Source of the DNA: an uncultured Poribacteria bacterium
GTDB taxonomy: Bacteria > Poribacteria > WGA-4E > WGA-3G
Assembly (NCBI GenBank): GCA_951828515.1
Contig: OX639992.1
Coordinates: 1,116,001 to 1,180,000 of the forward strand
Direction of reading: 5' to 3'
Length of the DNA stretch: 64,000 bases
A model generated the notes under the pieces. The model made no database searches. It was not told the origin of the DNA and saw nothing but the letters and a program-made list of their open reading frames with translations. A program made the translations under genes and the position numbers. Of the stretch, positions 29,934 to 39,339 are shown in pieces (position 1 is the first letter of the stretch; each line of letters begins with the position of its first letter).

Positions 29934-30030
29934 GAGCAGTATCCAATTGGCACCACAGCCATCCTAAAAATCCTCTAATTCTGATTCTGACGACTGCCCA
30001 TTACATCGTCTATTTTCAACATAAATAATA

Positions 30031-30060
30031 TTGACATCTGTAAACAAATAATGCTATAAT
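30031..30060 (+). promoter_or_regulatory. Promoter of the lolA-pgsA-thpR-recA cluster
   Basis: TTGACA (30031-30036) and TATAAT (30055-30060), both perfect consensus, with an 18 base spacer, 56 bases before the lolA ATG. Confidence 0.8.
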
Positions 30061-30115
30061 ATTGAGGTAGAAATCAGTTTTCTAAAAGGCAATTTGGCAA
30101 AACAGGAGATGGTTA

Positions 30116-30853
30116 ATGATCCGACGAACCCTTTGGATCACTACGCGGGGAAAGTTTACGCGACTCCAAAATTTACTCTTAATAGTGATGTCCCTCTCAG
30201 TGCTGTTTGTTAGCACGGCATCCCCACAAACCGTTGATGAAATTTTTCAGAATTTCAAAACGGCGTACGAGAAATCTAATAATTTCAGTGCGGACTTTGA
30301 GGAGACGACGCTGTTTGCGAATAAGAAAAGTGTCGCTCGTGGACGGTTTATATTCGGGAGACCGAACCTACTTCGTAAGGAGTATGTCGACCGGCAAGAC
30401 GCATCAAAGGTCGTCCAACTCACTGTCTTAGACGGCAAATACGGCTGGACATATACACCAATACTGAATCAAGTGAATAAAATGAAGTGGACGAATCCAG
30501 AACGTCGGGAACTATTGCCGGGTATTGGTGCGTCCCTCGAAGACGTCCAGAAAAACTACGATATGGCTCTTATTCCTGACGAATTTGCGAATCCAAAAGG
30601 TGTACATCAAATTGAGTTGTCTCCTAAAAAGCACATGGTAAGCACGAATGCGAAGGAAACCCTTCTCATCTGGGTGAAATCCGGTGAGTGGCTTCCGGTG
30701 CAATTTGGCTACAAAACCGAGTTTGAAGACGGCACGCGTCAAAGTGTGATTGTTACACTGACGCAGATTGAACGAGATAAGAAACTCGCACCGGATCTTT
30801 TCAAGTTTGTGGTGCCCAAAGATGCCGAGGTAATAGATCTGTCCGAAGATTAG
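30116..30853 (+). CDS. lolA: Outer-membrane lipoprotein carrier protein LolA
   Basis: 245 residues. After a long basic N terminus and signal peptide (about 1-40, ending near STASPQ), the mature part follows the LolA half-barrel pattern: NFSADFEETTLFANKKSVARGR, FGRPNLLRKEYVDR, VLDGKYGWTYTPILNQVNKM and a C-terminal LPVQFGYKTEFEDG. In diderms LolA carries lipoproteins across the periplasm to the outer membrane, so the gene is direct evidence for an outer membrane in this organism. GGAG precedes the ATG. It heads a likely four-gene unit with pgsA 49 bases downstream. Confidence 0.85.
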   Translation: MIRRTLWITTRGKFTRLQNLLLIVMSLSVLFVSTASPQTVDEIFQNFKTAYEKSNNFSADFEETTLFANKKSVARGRFIFGRPNLLRKEYVDRQDASKVVQLTVLDGKYGWTYTPILNQVNKMKWTNPERRELLPGIGASLEDVQKNYDMALIPDEFANPKGVHQIELSPKKHMVSTNAKETLLIWVKSGEWLPVQFGYKTEFEDGTRQSVIVTLTQIERDKKLAPDLFKFVVPKDAEVIDLSED

Positions 30854-30902
30854 TAATGTATCTCTTCTGACGAGGTAATTTCTGGTATTTCGGAAACACA
30901 TT

Positions 30903-31523
30903 ATGAATTTCGGTACCCTTTTTCGGTTGGCAAACCTCCTAACAATTTTACGGCTTTTCCTGATCCCGCCGTTCATATACTGTTTTCAGGCGGATATGAT
31001 GGGAGTCGCGCTCGCTATTTTTACTGTGGCGGCACTGACCGATCATTTTGATGGTAAAATTGCACGAAAGCAAGGTGTAACTGGCTTCGGAAAATTCATG
31101 GACCCGCTCGCCGACAAGTTGTTAACCGGTGCCGCTTTAATCTGTTTAGCTTTATTCAAGCACGTTGACAATGGGCTTATTCCGGTATGGATGGTTTCTG
31201 TTATCATGGGTCGTGAAGTTCTCGTCACACTCCTGAGAGTCGTTTTTATTGCAAAGTACGGGCAGGTTGTCTCCTCAAACCAGTGGGGAAAATATAAGAT
31301 GACCTCACAACTGATTGCGATCATTATCGGTTTAATTTTACTTACCTTCCAAGACCATCTAAACGCAACACTGATTGTGCAAAGTCGGGGTCCCATCTAT
31401 TTTATGATGTATGTACCGTTATTACTCACAGTCGGATCTGGTCTGGAATTTCTCGTTAACAATCGCAAACCCTTATTTGCGCTGGTTCATTCAACCCGTT
31501 ACGATCCAAAAGCAGGTGCGTGA
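30903..31523 (+). CDS. pgsA: CDP-diacylglycerol-glycerol-3-phosphate 3-phosphatidyltransferase
   Basis: 206 residues with four or five membrane segments and the CDP-alcohol phosphatidyltransferase signature DHFDGKIARKQGVTGFG followed by KFMDPLADKL; the conserved Asp residues bind the two metal ions. It makes phosphatidylglycerophosphate, the first committed step toward phosphatidylglycerol and cardiolipin, in the inner membrane. The stop overlaps the start of thpR, indicating translational coupling. Confidence 0.93.
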   Translation: MNFGTLFRLANLLTILRLFLIPPFIYCFQADMMGVALAIFTVAALTDHFDGKIARKQGVTGFGKFMDPLADKLLTGAALICLALFKHVDNGLIPVWMVSVIMGREVLVTLLRVVFIAKYGQVVSSNQWGKYKMTSQLIAIIIGLILLTFQDHLNATLIVQSRGPIYFMMYVPLLLTVGSGLEFLVNNRKPLFALVHSTRYDPKAGA

Positions 31524-32110
31524 TGGACACAGCCAAAAGCGCGGTCATTCGCTGTTTCGTAGCAGTTGAGATTTCAGAACCGATACAAGCGTTGCTGAAG
31601 CCAGTGCAGACACACCTTCAGTCTCAGATTCACAAGGGAGCCTCGTGGACAAAGCCCGGAAATTTCCACCTCACTTTGAAATTCCTCGGCGACATCCACC
31701 CCGAAGCAAGCCATGACGTGAGCGAAGCCCTTCAACGTGTGACAGAGAGGCATTCCCCCTTCTCTATTGCCTTCGGAGGCATCGGTGCGTTCCCGAATCT
31801 CGCTCGTCCGCGTGTCATCTGGCTGGGGATAAAGCAGGGCGCGTCAAGCGTGTCACGCCTCGCGAAAGCGGTAAACTTTGAATTGACGGATCTCGGCTTC
31901 TCAACAGAGAATCGGTTTCATCCACACCTTACGCTCGCGCGGCTGAGAACCGCTACAAATCTTGAACCGTTAAAGAATATTCTACGTAAATATGATACAA
32001 TTGTTGGTGGATCGATGCGTGTAAACGAAATCGCACTCATGCAGAGCCAACTTCACCGAAATGGGGCGATCTATACGCCTTTAAGCGTCCGTCATTTTTC
32101 GGCGCAATGA
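31520..32110 (+). CDS. thpR: RNA 2',3'-cyclic phosphodiesterase (2H family)
   Basis: 196 residues. Two HxTx motifs define the 2H phosphoesterase fold: FHLTLKFLGD (near residue 52) and FHPHLTLARL (near 135). Length and spacing match the ThpR/LigT family, which opens 2',3'-cyclic phosphates of RNA. The GTG at 31520 or the ATG at 31523 starts it, overlapping pgsA. A pgsA-thpR-recA order resembles the pgsA-cinA-recA neighbourhood common in bacteria. Confidence 0.9.
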   Translation: MMDTAKSAVIRCFVAVEISEPIQALLKPVQTHLQSQIHKGASWTKPGNFHLTLKFLGDIHPEASHDVSEALQRVTERHSPFSIAFGGIGAFPNLARPRVIWLGIKQGASSVSRLAKAVNFELTDLGFSTENRFHPHLTLARLRTATNLEPLKNILRKYDTIVGGSMRVNEIALMQSQLHRNGAIYTPLSVRHFSAQ

Positions 32111-32167
32111 AATGCCTGAAGCACCTATTTTTCACAGCAGGTGCAACATAAGGAGAAACGTTAAGAC

Positions 32168-33223
32168 ATGCAAAATGAACAAAAACAGAAAGCCATTGAC
32201 CAAGCGATTTCACAGGTAGAACGTGAATTCGGTAAAGGTGCCATCATGCGCCTCGCGGACAACGAAATTGTGCCTGTTGAAGCGATCCCAACCGGTTCTC
32301 TCGCACTTGACCTTGCCCTCGGCGTAGGCGGTGTCCCGCGCGGCAGAATCATCGAAATCTTTGGACACGAAGGCACAGGAAAAACCACCTTGGCACTCCA
32401 CATTGTCGCTGAAGCCCAAAAGTTAGGAGGCACGGCTGTGTTCATTGATGTTGAACACGCGCTTGATACCACCTACGCTCGAAATATCGGGGTCAACATG
32501 GAAAACCTATTGATCGCACAACCCGACGCCGGCGAACAGGCATTAGAAATCGTCGAAACGCTCATCCGCAGCGGTGCGATTGACTTGGTAGTCGTTGACT
32601 CTGTAGCCGCTTTGACCCCTCAAGCTGAAATTGAGGGTGAAATGGGTGATGCCCACGTTGGTTTGCTGCCTCGCTTGATGTCCAAGGCACTGCGGAAGTT
32701 ATCGGGTGTCACGAATAAATCCCAAACCTGTGTTATCTTTACAAATCAGATTCGGCAAAAAATTGGAATCATGTTCGGGAACCCAGATACAACGCCCGGT
32801 GGACTCGCTCTCAAGTTCCATGCGTCCCTCCGGTTAGAACTCCGCCGTGGCACCCAGATTAAAGATGGCACTGAAATCCTTGGGAGCAGTGTCCGTGTCA
32901 AAGTGGTGAAAAATAAAGTCGCACCGCCTTTCAAAGAGGCAGAATATGACGTTACTTTCGGGGTAGGCATCTCTAAAGAGGGAAATCTCTTGGATATTGC
33001 CGTTGATAATGAATTTGTTCAAAAGAGTGGCTCTTGGTTTGCCTACAACGGTGAACGAATTGGTCAAGGCAGAACGAATGCGAAAAAATATCTCGAAGAG
33101 CACCCAGATATCGCGGCGGAAATCGAAGTGAAGATACGGGAAGCACTGAGTGTGTCTCGAGATGCTGGTGCTGGTGCAATTCCTGAAGACGAAAGTGACG
33201 AGGCCATCGAAGTTGCGGAATAA
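32168..33223 (+). CDS. recA: Recombinase RecA
   Basis: 351 residues, full length: [19 protein letters not shown], Walker A region (about 66-73), [20 protein letters not shown] (Walker B), and the L1/L2 regions ending [27 protein letters not shown]. RecA forms ATP-dependent filaments on single-stranded DNA for recombination and SOS induction. The Walker A loop reads GHEGTGKT instead of the usual GPESSGKT; the essential Gly-Lys-Thr is kept. AAGGAG lies 12 bases before ATG. No SOS box was recognised, and the gene may be read from the lolA promoter. Confidence 0.97.
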   Translation: MQNEQKQKAIDQAISQVEREFGKGAIMRLADNEIVPVEAIPTGSLALDLALGVGGVPRGRIIEIFGHEGTGKTTLALHIVAEAQKLGGTAVFIDVEHALDTTYARNIGVNMENLLIAQPDAGEQALEIVETLIRSGAIDLVVVDSVAALTPQAEIEGEMGDAHVGLLPRLMSKALRKLSGVTNKSQTCVIFTNQIRQKIGIMFGNPDTTPGGLALKFHASLRLELRRGTQIKDGTEILGSSVRVKVVKNKVAPPFKEAEYDVTFGVGISKEGNLLDIAVDNEFVQKSGSWFAYNGERIGQGRTNAKKYLEEHPDIAAEIEVKIREALSVSRDAGAGAIPEDESDEAIEVAE

Positions 33224-33266
33224 CAAAACTATAGTAAAGTTTAGAATTAATTAGACGCTCTAAAGA

Positions 33267-33292
33267 GGCGAGGATACAATCCTCGCCAGCGG
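33267..33292. repeat. Palindromic dispersed repeat, GGCGAGGTT family
   Basis: GGCGAGGAT, spacer, ATCCTCGCC, then AGCGG, between recA and the TnpB element. The paired change (GGTT to GGAT, AACC to ATCC) preserves the stem, which suggests selection for the hairpin or spread of a variant. Confidence 0.7.
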
Positions 33293-33428
33293 CGGGGAGG
33301 GTTGTTTCGCTAAGTAGCTGTCTACATATTTTTCGACTTTACCTAATCTTCCGAGACTAAAGCCCAATTCTTTAGATTTGGGATACAGTCTCGCCCTATT
33401 GAATTAGACCAAACGCCTAAAAAAAGAG

Positions 33429-33457
33429 TTGACCTTCGGTCCGAAAAGCGATATACT
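33429..33457 (+). promoter_or_regulatory. Promoter of tnpB in the element's left end
   Basis: TTGACC and TATACT separated by 17 bases, 97 bases before the ATG. Equivalents are kept in both TnpB-less relatives. Confidence 0.65.
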
Positions 33458-33553
33458 TCAGGTATCATGTTGGCAGACATGCTAAGCATTGTCGCTTGAC
33501 AATGTGTCTGCCACCTACTTAGCAGGGGTTAAAAGCATGATACATGAAAGTCC

Positions 33554-34663
33554 ATGAAAACAGAAACATACGAGTTCTACCATCAATCTAACTTGATACA
33601 GCTCGGCAATTTGATTGACGATCTGCATGGTGTGCATGTTCACCTTTTGATGTTGCAGAGACGCTATTATCGTATCTATGGTAAATATGCGTCCTTTGCC
33701 CGCATCTGCAATCATATCACGCAGTTGAAACAGCGGACGAAACCGCATTGGAATCAGCTGCCGAGTCAGGTCATCCAACAAGTCGCAAAACGTATTCACT
33801 TGGGATACGAAAAGTTCTTTGATAATATCAAAGACCGAAAAGCCGGTAAAACAAAACGTAAAATCGGTAGACCGAAAATCAAGCCGAATCATAAATATAA
33901 CTCCTTGACGTTCACACAAGCAGGTTTCAAAATAGAAGGCAATCGGTTGAAAATCAACTGTCTCGGTAAGTCCTTCACGTTTTGGAAACACCGCGAGTGG
34001 ACGGGGAGTATCAAAACCGTCACAATCAAGCGTGACCGCGTAGGCGACTACTACCTCTACATCACCTGTGAGGATTGCGAACCTTCCGAGAAACTCCCAT
34101 TGACCGGTAATGTGGCAGGGGCGGACTTCGGAATAAAAACATTTCTCACACTTTCAGATACCACGAGAATAACGTCCCCCGAATTCTATAAACAAGGTTT
34201 CAACGCAATCCGTTCAGCAAACAAGGCACTCTCCCGCAAGCAAAAGGGTTCAAAGGCATGGTATCGTGCAAAGTGGCATCTCGCCCGTGTTCATAAACAA
34301 ATCACCCATAGGAGACGCGATTGGTTCTTCAAATTGGCACTTCGGCTTGTACGTAAATACGATACACTTGCGATAGAGACCCTGAACCTTGAGGGGATGA
34401 AACGCCTCTGGGGACGCAAAATCTCTGATATTGCCTTCGGTGAATTTGCTTTGATCCTCCAATGGACTTTTGCGAAACATGGTAAAACATTCTTGAAAGC
34501 GGGACGTTGGGCAGCGACGACAAAACCGTGTTCGGCTTGTGGACATCCCAACGAAAATCTAACACTCCAAGATAGGCAGTGGATATGCCCTGACTGTGGT
34601 TCACACCACGATAGAGACGTAAACGCTGCTATCAACATTTTGCAGGCTGGGGTACCCGCGTAA
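33554..34663 (+). CDS. tnpB: TnpB-type RNA-guided nuclease (IS605 OrfB)
   Basis: 369 residues. The split RuvC site is intact: Asp in GADFGIK (about residue 190), Glu in AIETLNLEGMK (about 275), and Asp in HHDRDVNAAINIL (about 355). The zinc ribbon CSACGHPNENL ... CPDCGS lies between the last two. TnpB proteins cut DNA next to an element-specific flanking motif, guided by an RNA from the element's right end, and help the element persist. All key residues are present, so it is probably active. It lies between recA and a secreted-protein gene with no operon relation to either. Confidence 0.92.
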   Translation: MKTETYEFYHQSNLIQLGNLIDDLHGVHVHLLMLQRRYYRIYGKYASFARICNHITQLKQRTKPHWNQLPSQVIQQVAKRIHLGYEKFFDNIKDRKAGKTKRKIGRPKIKPNHKYNSLTFTQAGFKIEGNRLKINCLGKSFTFWKHREWTGSIKTVTIKRDRVGDYYLYITCEDCEPSEKLPLTGNVAGADFGIKTFLTLSDTTRITSPEFYKQGFNAIRSANKALSRKQKGSKAWYRAKWHLARVHKQITHRRRDWFFKLALRLVRKYDTLAIETLNLEGMKRLWGRKISDIAFGEFALILQWTFAKHGKTFLKAGRWAATTKPCSACGHPNENLTLQDRQWICPDCGSHHDRDVNAAINILQAGVPA

Positions 34664-34836
34664 CAATGCGCGATAAAGCCGTTGGATCACAACTTCGTGA
34701 GTGTGGCGGAGACGGAATAAGAGCCTGCGGGTGGAGCGACAGTCAGACGGTGGACTCTCTGAGAAAACCGCAGTCGCTATGAAACCGAAGCCCACGCCTT
34801 TAGGCGTTGGGTAGTATCACTATAAACTATCAGGAG
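34600..34836 (+). ncRNA. Probable omega RNA of the TnpB element, with guide
   Basis: In characterised IS200/IS605 elements the guide RNA covers the 3' end of tnpB and the right end, and its last 16-20 bases come from the flanking DNA. Here a structured right end (34664-34820, terminal hairpin 34791-34811) fits. The guide would start at 34821 (TATAAACTATCAGGAG), in the leader of the next gene. Extent is by analogy, not seen directly. Confidence 0.5.
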
Positions 34837-34840
34837 ACTC

Positions 34841-35572
34841 ATGATGATGTTAAAGCGAAGTTTGGCACTCAGTTTCGGACTCCTGTTTTTGGGGTTCAAT
34901 GCGTTTAGCAACGTGTGGTACAGTGAAAATTTTGACGACTTTAAAGATGGTGACATCGCTGGACAAGATGACTGGGAAACGGCGATGAACCAAAAAACTT
35001 GTCAAATTGGAAGTGAAGTGACGCGCGGTGACACAGGCAAAAGCATTCTGGTCACAGAAAACACAATGGTCACCAGAAGTTTTGAAGGCACCCATGATGG
35101 CATTCAGTACGTTTCATTATTCACGCAGCGGGACAAGGGCGGAGGCATAATGCTGTTTTATATAGGTGGAGATGCCATCAAGTGGGGAGGGGCTGCCGTG
35201 TTTAATACTCGGGGGGACACCTCTATCCATGCGCTCGACGGCAATGCAGGACAACAGGTGGGGGAGGTGAAACTCGGTGAATGGCATCATTTCCGCATCG
35301 TGCTTGACTTTAAAAAGAAAACTTATGACTTTTACGTCGATGACGAACAAATCGTTGACGATTTCGGTTTTAGAGGCGAAGGGGGCAAAGGCGGCGTGAA
35401 TCCGAGTCTCAGCTGGATCTTCTTCGGTTGGGACCACCCCGATGCTCTGACCGCTTATATTGATGACATTGAAATGGGAGACGGTGAGGGCGAAACGGCT
35501 GGCAAACCTCAAGCGGTTTCCGCCTCAGACAAACTCGCGACCACTTGGGGAAGAATCAAGCAGCGATTGTAG
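34841..35572 (+). CDS. Secreted jelly-roll (LamG/DUF1080-like) protein with W-G tail
   Basis: 243 residues. A signal peptide covers about 1-23. The mature protein begins NVWYSENFDDFKDGDIAGQ and follows the concanavalin-like beta-sandwich pattern (GEWHHFRIVLDFKKKTYDFY, ALTAYIDDIEMGDG), as in sugar-binding or DUF1080-type proteins. It ends in the short tail KLATTWGRIKQRL, which also closes four other genes in the window. CAGGAG precedes three successive ATG codons. The guide region of the TnpB element runs into its leader. Ligand unknown; extracytoplasmic location inferred from the signal peptide. Confidence 0.75.
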   Translation: MMMLKRSLALSFGLLFLGFNAFSNVWYSENFDDFKDGDIAGQDDWETAMNQKTCQIGSEVTRGDTGKSILVTENTMVTRSFEGTHDGIQYVSLFTQRDKGGGIMLFYIGGDAIKWGGAAVFNTRGDTSIHALDGNAGQQVGEVKLGEWHHFRIVLDFKKKTYDFYVDDEQIVDDFGFRGEGGKGGVNPSLSWIFFGWDHPDALTAYIDDIEMGDGEGETAGKPQAVSASDKLATTWGRIKQRL

Positions 35573-35659
35573 CATTTGCTCAGGCGATGGTGAAAGTCTG
35601 TCAATTGTGACGGTAGCACCTGGCAATCAACGTGAATCTGAAAAAGGCAGACTTTATTC

Positions 35660-35688
35660 TTGACACAATTTTTTCAAAATGCTATACT
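35660..35688 (+). promoter_or_regulatory. Promoter of the Pup-proteasome locus
   Basis: TTGACA (35660-35665), 17 bases, TATACT (35683-35688), 115 bases before the ARC ATPase ATG. Confidence 0.8.
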
Positions 35689-35803
35689 CTAATAAAAGTG
35701 TTGGGTTTGAATCTGGAACTCGACCGAATCTGATTATCCGCGTCCCTGACTCTCATTGCAGGTGAGGTTGGAAAAATCGTTTTGGAAAGTGAGAACTTCA
35801 CGT

Positions 35804-37588
35804 ATGGCTATCAAAAGAGGAAATTCCACGGATTCCTTTGAGGAGAAAGAGAGCGGCGATGCTGTTTGGTATCAACAGCAAATTCGCACACTCCAAGGGA
35901 CCATTGACATGCTCAAAGGCGAGCTTGAAAGCATGCGGCAACAGCAGCGTGCTGTATATGTCAAGGACCTTGAAACTCGACTCTATGAAATGCAGCGCGA
36001 GTTGATGACGGCACATCGGCGGAACAAGAAACTCACGAGCACGCTTCAAGAGGCGAAAGAGAAACTGGAGATCCTTAAGGAAAAGGTCGCCCAATTGAGC
36101 GCACCCCCCAACAATTACGGAGTCTTCCTCGCTTCAAACGAAGATGGCACTGTTGATATCGACATCAGCGGTAGGAAATGGCGTGTCAATCTTGATCCGT
36201 CACTTAGAGATAAAGACCTTGCGGTTGGACAAGAGGTTATTGTTAATAGCGGGATGAACGTCGTTGACATCAAAACTGCTGAAAAGCACGGGGATGTTGT
36301 TAAAATTAAAGAGCGAATTGCGGATGAACGTGCCATTGTGAGTCTCCGCACGGATGAAGAACGGGTCGTTAGAATATCAGAGTCCCTCAAAGAGGAATCG
36401 CTGAAAATCGGGGATCACGTCCTTCTCAACCATACGACCAGTATGCTCATGGAAAAACTTCCGAAACGGGAAGTCGAAGACTTGCTACTTGAAGAGGTGC
36501 CGAATATCGGTTACACAGACATCGGTGGTCTCGATACACAGATAGAAGCGATTCGGGATGCGGTTGAGTTGCCCTATCTCTATCCGAAGGAGTACAAGGA
36601 ATTTAACCTCTCGCCTCCAAAAGGGGTTCTCCTTTATGGGCCGCCCGGTTGTGGTAAAACTTTAATCGCTCGAGCTGTCGCCAGCAGCATCGCTGAGCGT
36701 GTAAGAAAAGAGACCGGTAGAGACGAAATTCGCGGCTATTTCATCAATATCAAGGGACCTGAACTGTTAAATAAGTATGTTGGTGAAACTGAACGTAAAA
36801 TTCGGGAAGTTTTCCAAAAGGCGCGCGATAAATCGAGAGAAGGGTTTCCTGTTATCATTTTCTTTGATGAAATGGATTCCCTGTTCCGATCCAGAGGCAT
36901 GGGAATCTCATCGGATATGGAATCAACGCTTGTACCGCAATTCCTTTCCGAAATTGATGGTGTTGAGAACCTTCGGGATGTCATTGTTATTGGCGCGAGC
37001 AATCGACAGGATCTCCTCGACCCCGCCGTTTTAAGACCCGGCAGGCTGGATGTGAAAATCAAAATTGATCGCCCCAATCTTAAGGGTGCTAAAGACATCT
37101 TCGCTATATACCTGACCCCAGACCTTCCGTTCTCTGAAGAAACTTGTCAGCAGTTCGATGGAGATACGCAGGCGATCGCGAAGCACTTCATTGATGACGC
37201 GGCAAACGAAATGTACGCAACGACTGATGAAAATCGTTTCATTGAGGTGACTTACGCTCGTGGCGAACGGGAAATGCTCTTCTTTAAAGACTTTGTCAGT
37301 GGCGCAATGATCGAAAACATCGTTTCACGTGCGAAGAAAACAGCGATCAAACGCTTTATTGGTTCTGATGGGATTGACAAAGGGATGCGTCTTGAAGATC
37401 TGAGAGCAGCTATCCGGGAAGAATACCACGAAAACGAGGATCTTCCGAACACTACGAACCCTGATGATTGGGCAAAAATATCGGGCAGGAAAGGTGAAAA
37501 GATCGTTAATATCCGTGCTTTGATTAATGAGCCGACACAGGAGAAAAAACAGGATGTCCGGGTGACCCGAGGCGGTACATTCCTTTGA
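35804..37588 (+). CDS. arc: Proteasome-associated AAA+ ATPase (ARC/Mpa)
   Basis: 594 residues. An N-terminal coiled coil (about 20-95) that in Mpa captures Pup is followed by tandem OB folds (about 100-230) and one AAA+ module: GPPGCGKT Walker A near 279-286, FFDEMD Walker B near 352, and the SRH region SNRQDLLDPAVLRPGRLD. It unfolds pupylated substrates and feeds them to the 20S core. The C terminus reads GGTFL: the docking tail of actinobacterial Mpa has Tyr as the penultimate residue, and here it is Phe. ATG 35804 is preferred over a TTG at 35756 because the conserved protein begins near it. It heads the proteasome locus. Confidence 0.95.
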   Translation: MAIKRGNSTDSFEEKESGDAVWYQQQIRTLQGTIDMLKGELESMRQQQRAVYVKDLETRLYEMQRELMTAHRRNKKLTSTLQEAKEKLEILKEKVAQLSAPPNNYGVFLASNEDGTVDIDISGRKWRVNLDPSLRDKDLAVGQEVIVNSGMNVVDIKTAEKHGDVVKIKERIADERAIVSLRTDEERVVRISESLKEESLKIGDHVLLNHTTSMLMEKLPKREVEDLLLEEVPNIGYTDIGGLDTQIEAIRDAVELPYLYPKEYKEFNLSPPKGVLLYGPPGCGKTLIARAVASSIAERVRKETGRDEIRGYFINIKGPELLNKYVGETERKIREVFQKARDKSREGFPVIIFFDEMDSLFRSRGMGISSDMESTLVPQFLSEIDGVENLRDVIVIGASNRQDLLDPAVLRPGRLDVKIKIDRPNLKGAKDIFAIYLTPDLPFSEETCQQFDGDTQAIAKHFIDDAANEMYATTDENRFIEVTYARGEREMLFFKDFVSGAMIENIVSRAKKTAIKRFIGSDGIDKGMRLEDLRAAIREEYHENEDLPNTTNPDDWAKISGRKGEKIVNIRALINEPTQEKKQDVRVTRGGTFL

Positions 37589-37678
37589 TAGCAGCCAGCA
37601 GTCAGCGGTTAGTCGTGCGGGTGGCGGTTGCGTATTGCTTGAATCCCACAAACCATTCTTACAGATAACCGATGGACG

Positions 37679-39223
37679 ATGGCTTCTTCGCTGATGGCTA
37701 ATAAAAAAATGGAAATACCAATAATAATGGGAACAGAGACTGAGTACGGTATCTCAGTCAAAAATGCACGCGAGCAGGATCCGGTTGCCGCTTCCACCTT
37801 GGTAGTGAACGCCTATAAAACGTCAAGGGATGATATTCCGAGTGCAACTTCTTCTGTCACATGGGATTATGAACAAGAAAGTCCTTTGATGGACGCTCGT
37901 GGGTTTCTCGCTGAGACGGAAACACCTATCAGCGAGGCAGATACAAATAGCGTTGTCAACGATATATTGATAAACGGGGGACGTTATTACGTAGACCACG
38001 CCCACCCAGAATATTGCACGCCGGAATGTGCCAATGCACGCGATCTGCTTCTCTACGAAAAGGCGGGAGAATTAATATTGGAAGTCAGCAGGGTAACAGC
38101 TGAACGCCTTTTGCTTGACAACCAAGAGATTATCATCTATAAGAATAATACCGATTACAAAGGGCATAGCTACGGTTCCCATGAGAACTATCTCATGTCC
38201 CGAAAAGTGCCGTTTGATGCGATTGTCAATGGGTTGACCCCCTTTCTCGTTACGCGTATTATTATCACAGGTAGCGGCAAAGTCGGGGCAGAAAACGGAA
38301 GTAACGAAACAAACTATCAGATTTCTCAACGCGCCGACTTTTTTGAGAAAGAGGTAGGACTCAGCACTATGGTGAATCGGCCTTTGATTAACACGCGCGA
38401 TGAACCGCATGCTGATGATAAAATCTATCGACGTTTGCACGTCATCGTCGGTGATTCTAACATGTCTGAATACAGCATCTACCTCAAAGTTGGCATTACT
38501 TCGATAGTGCTTCAGTTGATTGAGAAAGGTGTTGTCGGAAACCAACAATTCAGTTTAAAGGATCCTGTCGCGGCAATAAAAAGTATTTCACGAGACCTTT
38601 CGTGCAAAAATCAGATAGAACTCGCGGACGGAGAGCAGTGGACCCCGATACAAGTACAGCGTGCGTACCTGAAACTCGCGCAACAACATCTCACAGCCGA
38701 AGAGCGGACCCCTGTCGTTGAAGATGTCCTCGAAAAATGGCAATATGTGCTTGACAACTTAGAAATCGATCCGATGCGGCTCAGCCAACATCTCGACTGG
38801 GTCATTAAAAAGAAATTGATAGAGGCTTATCGCAAACGACACGGATACGAATGGACTGATGCGCATGTGCAGATGCTTGACTTACAGTATCATGATATCC
38901 GTCCGGACAAAGGACTTTACATTAGACTGCTGAAAAACGGACATGTGAAACGGTTGCTTAGCCATGAAGAAATTGTGCACGCGATGCACTATCCGCCTGT
39001 GGATACTCGTGCGTATTTTCGCGGCACCTGTTTACGGAAGTTTCCGAAGCATATTTACAGTGCCAGTTGGAACTCAATGATTTTTATTGGTAAATCGGGT
39101 GGGCTTGATAAAATTATGATGGATCGCCCCCACTTCGGCACCCAAAAGATCGTTGGTGAATTGCTGAACAACTGCACAGCAGAAGAACTCGTTAGAGAAA
39201 TCCGAGGAAATTCTTCAAAATAG
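37679..39223 (+). CDS. dop: Deamidase/depupylase of Pup
   Basis: 514 residues of the glutamine-synthetase-like Dop/PafA family. Dop rather than PafA is indicated by the inserted loop after residue 45 leading to VTWDYEQESPLMDARGF and by YVDHAHPEYCTPEC; it also has GTETEYGI at the start and KNNTDYKGHSYGSHENYLMS, INTRDEPHAD, RLHVIVGDSNMSE (nucleotide and metal binding). Dop converts the C-terminal Gln of Pup to Glu and removes Pup from substrates. Several in-frame ATG codons (37679, 37697, 37709) are possible starts, none with a clear ribosome binding site. It follows the ATPase gene by 90 bases. Confidence 0.95.
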   Translation: MASSLMANKKMEIPIIMGTETEYGISVKNAREQDPVAASTLVVNAYKTSRDDIPSATSSVTWDYEQESPLMDARGFLAETETPISEADTNSVVNDILINGGRYYVDHAHPEYCTPECANARDLLLYEKAGELILEVSRVTAERLLLDNQEIIIYKNNTDYKGHSYGSHENYLMSRKVPFDAIVNGLTPFLVTRIIITGSGKVGAENGSNETNYQISQRADFFEKEVGLSTMVNRPLINTRDEPHADDKIYRRLHVIVGDSNMSEYSIYLKVGITSIVLQLIEKGVVGNQQFSLKDPVAAIKSISRDLSCKNQIELADGEQWTPIQVQRAYLKLAQQHLTAEERTPVVEDVLEKWQYVLDNLEIDPMRLSQHLDWVIKKKLIEAYRKRHGYEWTDAHVQMLDLQYHDIRPDKGLYIRLLKNGHVKRLLSHEEIVHAMHYPPVDTRAYFRGTCLRKFPKHIYSASWNSMIFIGKSGGLDKIMMDRPHFGTQKIVGELLNNCTAEELVREIRGNSSK

Positions 39224-39330
39224 CCATCAGCTGTCGGCTATCGGCTGTCAGTCCAGAGATGTTTGTGGCAGTCCAAAGGGTTGCCCCCATCAGATGCTCT
39301 ACTGACTGCTGGCTGCTGACTGCCAATAAG
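39222..39330. repeat. CAGTCAGC-type low-complexity repeat tract between dop and pup
   Basis: Short words such as CATCAGCTGTCGGCTATCGG, CTGTCAGT and ACTGACTGCTGGCTGCTGAC recur here. Similar tracts lie at 37592-37615, 40341-40500, 53380-53500 and 61618-61665, always between genes. They can fold into imperfect hairpins. Confidence 0.55.
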
Positions 39331-39339
39331 GAGAAAACC

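Larger units (their letters stand above)
33345..34820 (+). mobile_element. IS1341-type (IS200/IS605 group) element encoding TnpB
   Basis: The left end carries a hairpin CCCAATTC/GATTTGGG (33363-33382) inside an outer GAGACT/AGTCTC stem, then a promoter. The right end carries the hairpin CCCACGCC/GGCGTTGGG (34791-34811) and terminates at TATCAC (34820). There is no TnpA transposase, so it belongs to the TnpB-only class. Two shorter relatives in the window (11271-11768 and 54629-55160) share the ends. Boundaries are inferred from these comparisons; the left boundary is the less certain. Confidence 0.8.
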
